Shown piece by piece: positions 37,009-48,425 of a stretch of DNA of 64,000 nucleotides. The notes under the pieces were generated by a model, which had not been told where the DNA came from, did no database searches, and worked only from the letters and a program-made list of their open reading frames with translations. Every line of letters starts with the position of its first letter. Position 1 is the first letter of the stretch. The translations under genes were made by a program, and so were the position numbers. Source of the DNA: Neoarius graeffei (Eukaryota; Chordata; Actinopteri; Siluriformes; Ariidae); contig NC_083590.1 of assembly GCF_027579695.1 (NCBI RefSeq), forward strand, positions 14,623,656-14,687,655, given 5' to 3'.

Positions 37009-39049
37009 CAACGAAACATCTCAAAACTCCAACAGCAATAGAAATAGAACATTTGGCCCAGAATTCAACTTTGCAGTCAGAACCTTTAATCTATAACTTA
37101 TTCAGACTCTCGTGTTACCCTATTTCAAAAAGAAATTATGTCATTTTTCAGGATCTCTAAAATGTACTTGACAGTTTTATATTTGCTCAAAAAAAAGTTT
37201 CTGCTCTTAAAGCATAAAGATGACCTGTTGAAAAAGACAATTGAACTCCACAAGGATTTTGTTTGATAAACATATTTTATTGGAGGAGGAGCCTATTCTT
37301 TAGATGTGGCTAATTATATATTACTGTATGAGTGGACCATGTGTGTGTGTGTGTGTGTGTGTGAGAATACCTCTGAGTCCAGCTGAGAGCGGTATGCTTC
37401 AATCTCTTGATGCAGGATGTTGTGGGTCGCTATCTGCTTTTCTACATCAGACAGGTTTGGGCCGTATTCCTCCCTCTGGATCTGCTTCTGGATCACACAC
37501 ACACACACACACACAGAGAGTTCCAGTCGATACATGTTCTGGAATTGTTCGTGGAATTGGATCGTCCATGAGGAAAATAAATAAGCATGAGTTTCTCACC
37601 TGTTTGGCAACAAGCACCTGAGCCCAGTTGACCTGTGGAGAGAGATCCAGCTCCAGATTTTGCTTGTACAGATCTCGATACCTCTTGCAGCCGTGTGACC
37701 AGCGATCATGGAGATGTCTCACACTACAGGGAGAGAGAGAGCATCCATTGATTCATCTTAAATAAGCACTTTATCCTGATCAGAATCCCAGAAACACTTG
37801 CCGCAAGATGGGAATACACTCACAGCTGCCATGTTTCTTGGAGGAAACCAGAGAACCCAGAGGAGAGCCATACAGAAATGCAGAGAATAGGTTGCATGCA
37901 GGAACCCAAGCTGTGGTGCACCAACACTATCTGCTGTACCACCGCATCACTAACAACTTTTATTTCAAAATCTAAAACTATTTAAAGCTAGACAGCCTTT
38001 CGATTTCATAAAACCGGTGAAATTTAGTTCCCTCTGAAATGTGGTCATTGTGATGTATGTTTATTTCTGTAATATCTCACAAAATATCAGGCCATTCTGT
38101 GGCTGGGAAGTTATTTAATTTGAGGGGATTAAAGCAAATAATGTGCATGAAATCGCTTGCTTCGCGCAGTCAAGCAGACAGAGGAAGTCCATGTGTGTGC
38201 ATGCGCAGGTTTACCTTTGACTGTGCACTGACCGTTCCATCATTCTGTCACTAAACGAACAGCTGATCACACCGAGGTGCTCGCTGAGCGCTGATATTTA
38301 TTAGTTTGGTCCTGCATTTCCTCTCCTTTGTATATAACGTAATGCCATTTCTTCTCGCTTTCCGTTACTGTAGTCGGTCTTTCATGTTTCATTCACAGTC
38401 TCGCATCCTCCATTTTTCTCTCCTGTTTCAGATTTGTATCCCACAATGCCGTGCATGAACGGGGAAAGGTCACTACATGATGCATGACATAGTATTTTGA
38501 ATTGGATCATGGTGAAGCAGGAAAAAAATAGCAGAGAATTTAGGGCCACATGGATCTAAATTCGTTCTATTAAAAAAAACTAATAAAATTGGAAGTCTGT
38601 AATTTGAATTCAGTAGCTTTCGGTCTACTAAACAAAAATAATCAGGTGTCGGGGAAAATAATTTTTCTGACCTACACTTGAAAAATCTGAAAGGCAGTCT
38701 AGCTTTAATTTTTCTGATTACTGAGATTCAGATCAGTGTTCGGTTCGTGTGCAGTCTTCTTTATAGCAATGGAAGTTCCTCAACAAGAAAAATGAGGATT
38801 TACACTCACTCCTGTTCAATCTCAGAACCTTGTGGGTGCAGTTTCTTCACTTTGTCCACATCCAGGAACAGCTGCTTGAGCAATGTCTCTGCCTCGGCCA
38901 GGTTGTCCGCCGTCTTGATCCGACAAGTCAGAGAACGGCCACGCTTCCCATTCTCATAGTCCTGGTGGTGGGGGGGCATTTTAGGTGTAGCATGTTATAG
39001 TTGTTATAGTCATCATTATGGCAATAGATGGACCTCAACAGGAAAAACT

Positions 39050-39083
<34 letters not shown>

Positions 39084-39185
39084 CTTATCCAGCAGCTGCT
39101 CAGCATCCTCCAAGTTCTTTTCCACCTTGTCTGAATACTCCTGCAAGCGGTTGACCAGCACAATCGGGTCAGTTGTCTGGCCCCT

Positions 39186-39217
<32 letters not shown>

Positions 39218-42200
39218 TATAAACACACCACTACATCATAGCAATCACACAATAGACACACACACAACACATAGGGCTCTGTTTCTAGGGTTACACACTC
39301 CTGAAACTCTTACACAGTGCTTCACATCACTACAGGACACAGTTCTGGTTTAGAACATTTTGACCTCTTATCGAGTATTTTATTTTATTTTAAAAAGAAT
39401 TTTACATGTTGGAGAAAGTACTGCTCCTACATCAGTCCTTAATGAACATGGAGACGTTATCCATGTTGATTAACACGTGCTGGAATCACATATCACGTGT
39501 TTATAACATATGAAGATGTCTGGATCTGTTCTCTGATACTGTAACTGACATCATGTTCAACTTTCACACTTCGCTCTTTCATTCTGTGAATAAATAAATG
39601 ACCCGCTGATTCGTCATAATGCACCGTTTGTCTGTTTATTTCATGAAAGTCATAATAAAATTAATCATTCATTCATCTTCAGGAAGTCCTTGATCCTGTT
39701 CAGGGCTGCAGCAGATACAGAGTCGAACCCTGGACACCCACATTCACATGGTCCTTCACAGCTTGGGGAGATTTATCATAGCCAGTCTGTCTATCTGCAT
39801 GTTTTAGGGAGGTGGGAGGAAACCCACAGAACCCGAATGAAACCCAGACAGACACAAGGAGCACACAGAGAGTAACTCTGGATCAAACCCACAACCCTGG
39901 ATCTTCCATCCACACACTCAACTACAGCCATAATAGCTCATACTAGTATAAATACACAGGTGAATATAGAAAATCACACACTCTGATTGGTCAAGAGATT
40001 CGGACTATTTCTCGATAATCACCTCGAGCGACTCGACAAAATAGCGGCCGATCGCTTCATCACCGTAAGTGAGGAAGAATTACACATGATGAAAGAAAAC
40101 ACCATTCCTAAAAGCACTAAAGACGCTACAAAGTTTGGTCTAAAACTATTCAAAGCTAAGGTGTAATTGTGATTTATTTTATCCATTTCAAAACAAAGTA
40201 TTTTATGTGAGTCGGTGTAGATAAGTGACAAGTCTGTGCTGCGCCATTATTATATTTATATACTGCTTTTGAAGTTTGAAATAAAATTTTTAAAAATATG
40301 ATTAAAAAAATCACCTGTGTATTTATACTGAAAGAATTATCCACCGCAGGCTCAGTGAATATCAGGAAATATTATCCATACAGGAGACTTTTTCGATGAA
40401 ATAAAAATATGTTCTATTCCCTTCTAGCGGGTTTCGTTCATTTGGTTTGATAGCATGCAATATTGTTCGCATATCGCTTATCTTATGTGTATTACATCAC
40501 TCTACCCAATGGAGAATGAGTGCTGAATATGGTTTATGATATTGCATGTCAAGACAACATGATGTCACACGTTAGAGACGTAAAACTTCTGCGCTAGTGA
40601 GTGAGCGACTGGGACAATTTGTAAATAAAACAAACATGGCCGCCTGGTTTGCTTCATTAAATACGGAAGATTTTGAGAGAATTTTGAAACAGAAAGATGC
40701 ACTGAACACCTGAAAGGAATGTGAATGTATAATAATAATAATAATAATATTGACTGACTTTTTTCTTGGTCTATCAGATATATTCCATTCAGCTACTCAT
40801 CTTTGACTCGTTCAATATCACGCTAGCTGAATGGAATATATCTGATATACCATGAAAAAAAGCCAGCCAATATTATTTAAATAATAATCTCGACTTCGCC
40901 TCGGTTATTATTCACTGATATTCACTTCACCTTCGGAGAATAACTGCTAGATAATAATAACCCTCCTCCCACTCTAACTGACAACTTCTGTAAACAAAAC
41001 CCAACACGCATAGTTTCCATTGAGGTATCAATTTCCAAACGACACAACTCACAAAGCTCTCTTTTCCCCCCTCAATATCTTGTAAAAAAAATTATTATAA
41101 ATATGTAAAGCAGACAATACCAAAATACCAAATGTACACTCAACACCTTTATTAGGAACATCTGCTTGTTTATTTAATCAGCCAAACTACCATCAGAGCC
41201 GCTGTTATTGAACATTAATCAGCATGTTCTGACCAATCACAATCCAGAATGCAAGAGTGCTCAGTTCCATAGGATAGCTACAATCAAAAGTTTGTACACC
41301 CCTGCTCATTCTGACTATTTTCTACATTGTAGAACAATACTGAAGACATCAAAACTATGAAATAACATCTGGAACATGTATGGAATTATGTCTTAACCAA
41401 AAAAGTGTTTAAAGAAAACAAACAAAATATGTTTCATATTCCAGATTCTTGAAAGTAGCCAGTGTTTAGCTTGATGACGCTTTGCACACTACTGGCGTTA
41501 TCTTTCTTGCCTTCTTAATGCATTTGAGATCAAACGGTAAACAGTAAATAATACAAATAATAAAATAATCCCTATTTCACAGCTGTACTAATCCATACAG
41601 TATTATATTGAGAACTGAACAACTAAGTAAAGAGAAACGACATCCATCATTACTTTAAGATCTGAAGTGACTTTTAATTCATAAAAATAAAGAAAAAACA
41701 TTGAATTAGAAGGCATGTCCAAACTTCTGACTGGTCATGTATATGAATTACTTGATCAATACAAGACAATATTTACATTTTTAAGGGGAAACATTGAGTC
41801 ATTTATGAAAGCTTGTTCTTCCTGACCTTTCCCTCATGCTGCACCCAAAGCTGTAATGTAATGAGAGCTCTGATGCCTGAAGTGTGTGTTTATCAGAGAC
41901 GTTGTGTAACAATTAATTACACATCAGTAATAAAGGTAACCTGAGGAACTGGAGTGGCAGTGTGTGGTGTTGTGGAAACAGAATCGAGTAATATATCTAC
42001 CATTAATACACAGAATGACAAATGCTGATAATAATCATTTAAAAAAACCCACCCTTTTGACGGATGACTTTTTAGCCTTTTTTATGCAACAAAGTGTAAA
42101 AAGTTTAATAAAGTGTAAGAATCATACTGTAAAGGCTCTATATGACAAAGTACTTATGGTGGAAAATAAATGATTCAGTTTAACAAAAAAGATCAAGAAT

Positions 42201-42307
42201 TGATCGAAAATTGTTCTTTCGGGAATGAAAAATAATTCTACTATGACATTTATTGTTCAAAATTAATTGATTTATTAAATTTTAAATGTTTTATATATAT
42301 ACTGTGT

Positions 42308-42367
<60 letters not shown>

Positions 42368-43438
42368 TCTCATTATCTGTAGCCGCTTTATCCTGTTCTA
42401 CAGGGTCGCAGGCAAGCTGGAGCCTATCCCAGCTGACTACAGGCGAAAGGCGGGGTACACCTTGAACAAGTCGCCAGGTCATCACAGGGCTGACACATAG
42501 GCCAAGTTTACATTAGACCGTATCTGTCTCGTTTTCTTCGCGGATGCACTGTCTGTTTACATTAAACCACCTGGAAACGCCGGGAAACGGGAATCCGCCA
42601 GGGTCCATGTATTCAATCCAGATCGTGTCAGCTCCGGTGCTGTGTAAACATTGAGAATACGCGGATACGCTGTGCTGAGCTCTAGCTGGCGTCATCATTG
42701 GACAACGTCACTGTGACATCCACCTTCCTGATTGGCTGCTGTTGGTCATGTGACGCGACTGCTGAAAAACGGCGCGGACTTCCACCTTGTATCACCTTTC
42801 ATTAAAGAGTATAAAAGTATGAAAATACTGCAAATACTGATGCAAATACTGCCCATTGTGTAGTTATGATTGTCTTAAGGCTTGCCATCCTTCCACTTGC
42901 AAGTGGTAAGTGATATGCGCTGGGATCACACACACAGCGGCTCAGTCCCGAATCACTGCTCGTGCGCTATACTCGCGCGCTCTGTGAGCTGCGCAGGGCC
43001 GGAGTGCGCACCCTCCAGAGGGCACTCGCTGTTCAGGGCGGAGTGATTTGGAGCGCAGGATGCCTGCGGAGCCGAGTGTATCTGTGTATTCGTGTTGCTG
43101 TGTGCACGCAAATCGTGTATTGGTGTTGCTGTGTGCACACTAATCGTTTTAAAAACGTTAATCTGATGATCCGCTGATACGGTCTAATGTAAACATGGGC
43201 ATAGACACAGACAACCATTCACACTCACATTCACACCTATGGTCAATTTAGAGCCACCAGTTAACCTAACCTGCATGTCTTTGGACTGTGGGGGAAACCG
43301 GAGCACCCGGAGGAAACCCACACGGACACGGGGAGAACATGCAAACTCCGCACAGAAAGGCCCTCCCCGGCCACGGGGCTCGAACCCGGATCTTCTTGCT
43401 GTGAGGCGACAGCGTTAACCACTACACCACCGTGCCAC

Positions 43439-43500
<62 letters not shown>

Positions 43501-43584
43501 TGTATATATACGCAGTGTGTATACACACACACACACTTTATTTTTCAGCAAAGCAATTTTACCCTCACTTTAAAATGTTTCATG

Positions 43585-43655
<71 letters not shown>

Positions 43656-46600
43656 AAAGAGAGTGAGATAAAATGAGGGAGTGTATGAGTGTGAATGTGT
43701 GAGTGTATCAGTGTGTGTGGCTGCATACTTCAAGCCAGTAATGCAGGGGCATCCAGTTTGACTTCTTTGCCATCCATCTGTGTATCAGACCCGAAAAACA
43801 GCATACCATACCGCCCCCCCCCACACACACACACACACTACTCCCTCTTGAAAGTACACTCCTTTTCCACTTAGTTTCACTGTAGTTACTGACTAATGTG
43901 CTTTAAGATAAATAACTAATATAATGTGAATTTCTAAGGAATGATTCTGATGAACAGACCGTATCTAGAAATGGCATCAAATATTTTTAATCATTGACCA
44001 AATCAGAACTGTTACTAAGTCATAAAATATAAACGCCAATCCTGTTTCATATGTCAGTCATGCTCCATTTTGAACAACAGGGTTCCTCATTTTATCTCTT
44101 TTTTTATTTAAATCCTCATCCTCCTCAACTTCAGCAGCCTCTGACACAGTCAAGCACAACCCTTGTCCATCCTTACAAGACTTGCTTTGTGGAGGACATG
44201 GCAGGGATCCACATCTGCCCCACACAGACCTCCAGATCTCCACTGGTGTCCCACAAGGCTCAGTGCTTGGTCCTCTTCTGTTCTCATGCTGTACATGCTT
44301 TCTTTTTGAGGTCTAGTCCTCACATAGATTTTCATACCAGTGCTATGCTGATGATGCTCATCCTCTCCTCAGTGAGTTGGCAGCTCATTAGCTGAAACTG
44401 AATCCCAGCAAGACTGAGCTGCTGTACATCTCTGGAGACACTTCTCTGTGTCAAGATCTTGTGATCTCCCTGGTCAAGTCTCAGATTCCAACATCAGGAC
44501 ATTTCATCCAGACATTTCTACCCACACAGGCCACACAGATGCTTGTTCAGCTGCTTGTCATTTTGAGACTGGACTACTGCTGCTGCAACTCACTCATAGC
44601 AGACCTGCCTCTGCACACCATTTGTCCTGGGAAACTCAAGAATGCAGCATCATGACATTTTCAACCTTCTGAAGTTCTCACACGCCACCACTTAAAATAC
44701 TTCTGCTTCTCTACAAAGCCAGAAATGGACCAGCACCTGCCTATCTGAAAGCACTTATCACTCCCTGTATTGCACCATGCTCCCTCCAATCCTCGAGCAC
44801 TACTCGAGTGGACCCACCATCTCTCGGGGTACAAGAAAGGCATGCACCAAGGTTCTTCTCTGTTCTGGCACACAAGTGATCATCATACTGAGCAAACTGG
44901 TTAACACGAAAGTTAACATAAGGGTTGGAGAGTCGAGATGTTTCACCGTTCATGAGTTTGCACTGAATGGAGTTTAGTCAGGTTTTTTAAAATATGACAA
45001 AAATGACTTGAATAAATTCACATGCCTCAAGATGGACTTAAGGCTGCATGTTCTTATTCTCACAGTGTTGTAAGATCTGTTGTCTCAGGGGTTTTTCCCT
45101 TCCCACCATTGCCTCTGGCTTGCTTATGAGGGATAGATAAAATTTTAATGAAAATGTTATATCTGGATTTCTGTCAAGCTAAATAGCTATACAAACTTTA
45201 TAGCCAAACTTTATAACCATAAGAGCCTTTGGTGTGGGTCTTCTGGAGGATCCATGGTGTATCAACCCATGGTGTATCATAGTGTACCAGCTCCATGGTG
45301 TATCAACCCATGGTGTATCATAGTGTACCAGCTCCATGGTGTATCAACCCATGGTGTATCATGGTGTCTTGTGGAGGACGGCCCCATATGGACAGTCAAA
45401 AGTCGCACTTGGAAGATGCTCAGGACACTTACAGTAATGCTTTTGTCGCTGAAGACCACAGTCGACTTGCTAACTTTAGGACTGCAGTTGTCATGACCAG
45501 TTTATAACTTCAACCAAATAGACTTCAGGTTAACACTGTTAAAATGTTATAATCACACTATCTGTTATCACCCAAATAAGGATGAGTTCCCTTATGAGTC
45601 TGGTTCCTCTCGAGGTTTCTTCCTCATGTCGTCTGAGGGAGTTTTTCCTTGCCACCATCGCCACAGGCTTGCTCATTGGGGATAGATTAGGGATAAAATT
45701 AGCTCATTTAAAGTCACTAAAATTCTGTGAAGCTGCTTTACGACAATGTCTATTGTTAAAAGCACTATAAAAATAAACTTGACTTGTACCAGCTCCATGG
45801 TGTATCAACCCATGGTGTATCATGGTGCACCATCTCCATGGTGTATTAACCTATGGTATATCCTGGTGTACCAGCTCCATGGTGTATCAACCCATGGTGT
45901 ATCCTGGTGCACCAACTCCAAGGTGTATCAACCCATGGTGTATCATGGTGCATCAGCTCTATGGTGTATCATCTGGAGGCTCCATGGTGTATTAACCCAT
46001 GGGACTCTATGCTCTTAATCTCTACATGAGAAACTCACACCTTAATCATTAGCAATATTTGAAATCATTGAGTCTGAGCCAGAGGGCAGCACGGTGGTGT
46101 AGTGGTTAGCACTGTCACCTCACAGCAAGAAGGTCCTGGGTTCGAGCCCAGCGGCCGACGAGGGCCTTTCTGTGTGGAGTTTGCATGCTCTCCCCATGTC
46201 TGTGTGGGTTTCCTCCGGGTGCTCCGGTTTTCCCCACAGTCCAAAGGCATGCAGGTTAGGCTAATTGGTGGCTCTAAATTGACAGTAGGTGTGAATGGTT
46301 GTCTGTGTCTATGTGTCAGCCCTGCGATGACCTGGCGACTTGTCCACAGTGTACCCCACCTCTTGCCCATAGTCAGCTGGGATAGGCTCCAGCTTGCCTG
46401 CAACCCTGTAGAACAGAATAAGTGGCTACAGATAATGCATGGATGGATGGAGTCTGAGCCACCTAGTGAGGCCAAGCACAATGTTTCTCCCATCTGTCTG
46501 AATCTGCTGAAGTTTGGCATCAGGCAAACATTTATGCCACTTAAAAGTGGTTGCACCAAAAAACAACCAGTTTTAATTTCAGTTGACACAAGAATGTACA

Positions 46601-48380
46601 AGCGCATTGTCCCTCTGTCATGTCACCTAATTTGAGCAGCACGAATGCAGCGAATGCCATGCATGTGTGCTGCTGCCACACCCTGAAGGAAAACAGGTCA
46701 TGCCTTCCTCCAGATCATCACATTTGCTATTCGCATGATAAGCAATTAAATAGTGCATTTCGTAGCTAGCTGCTCAGGATTGTAGTCATTCCTCTGCATA
46801 CCTTGCCACACCTTAGTGTGCTTTATCTTTGATCATAAAGTGTTATCTCGGATATTGGTGCCAACGTGAAAGTGTACCGATTCCTGTTAATCACAGCGTC
46901 TCTTGGCGCTACAAAACCGGCCATGAGAACAGACAAGGCAATGCTATAAAGATAAACGAAGAGACTTGTAGCAAGCCAGACACATTCCACAACACACACG
47001 TGGGTGACGTAACACACTCTTAAGCTTGATTGTCATTTATGGCTGTTGGGTTGAAATCTCAGTGAACATATCTGCTTAGAGTATGTAGGTGGATGGAGGA
47101 GAAAAAAGTATAAAGATAATTCAGGTCAAAGTCAGATCAATTCTAGATGAGATAAAAACAAAAGCTATTTAAAAAAAGTAGATTAAACAGATTAGACTGG
47201 AAAGGTCCTTTTCAGCAATATTATCCGTATGCACATTTAGAAATGTGTATTCCAATATCTCATCTCATCTCATTATCTCTAGCCGCTTTATCCTTCTACA
47301 GGGTCGCAGGCAAGCTGGAGCCTATCCCAGCTGACTACGGGCGAAAGGCGGGGTACACCCTGGACAAGTCGCCAGGTCATCACAGGGCTGACACATAGAC
47401 ACAGACAACCATTCACACTCACATTCACACCTACGGTCAATTTAGAGTCACCAGTTAACCTAACCTGCATGTCTTTGGACTGTGGGGGAAACCGGAGCAC
47501 CCGGAGGAAACCCACGCGGACACGGGGAGAACATGCAAACTCCACACAGAAAGGCCCTCGCCGGCCCCGGGGCTCGAACCCAGGACCTTCTTGCTGTGAG
47601 GCGACAGCGCTAACCACTACACCACCGTGCCGCCCTGTATTCCAATATATTTCCAATAAATGCAATATTTCCTGATGTACACTACCATTCAAAAGTTTGA
47701 GGTCACCCAGACAATTTTGTGTTTTCCATGAAAAGTCACACTTTTATTTACCACCATAAGTTGTAAAATGAATAGAAAATATAGTCAAGACATTTTTCTG
47801 GCCATTTTGAGCATTTAATCGACCCCACAAATGTGATGCTCCAGAAACTCAATCTGCTCAAAGGAAGGTCAGTTTTATAGCTTCTCTAAAGAGCTAAACT
47901 GTTTTCAGCTGTGCTAACATGATTGTACAAGGGTTTTTTAATCATCCATTAGCCTTCTGAGGCAATGAGCAAACACATTGTACCATTAGAACACTGGAGT
48001 GAGAGTTGCTGGAAATGGGCCTCTATACACCTATGGAGATATTGCACCAAAAACCAGACATTTGCAGCTAGAATAGTCATTTACCACATTAGCAATGTAT
48101 AGAGTGGATTTCTGATTAGTTTAAAGTGATCTTCATTGAAAAAAAAACAGTGCTTTCCTTTCAAAAATAAGGACATTTCAAAGTGACCCCAAACTTTTGA
48201 ACGGTAGTGTATATCCAATATATTACAGGTTTGGTATGAAAATGTGGTTTAAATCTTTATATAATACAATATTTACATCCAGATATGCTGAACACATGTT
48301 TGATTGATTTTATTTAATGATTGTGTTCTGTATTATTTCCAAGCAGAAATTAAATCAATATGCTGAACAAGAAGAAGAAG

Positions 48381-48425
<45 letters not shown>

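Noticed and set aside
43432..43733. Open frames made of (IY)n, (HT)n or (CV)n
   Set aside because: Pure translation of TA and CA/TG microsatellites.
46065..46635. Long open frames in SINE copies (177-180 codons, also near 47288, 50041, 60701, 61735)
   Set aside because: The same peptide appears in every SINE copy in either strand; it is tRNA-derived SINE sequence, not a protein gene.
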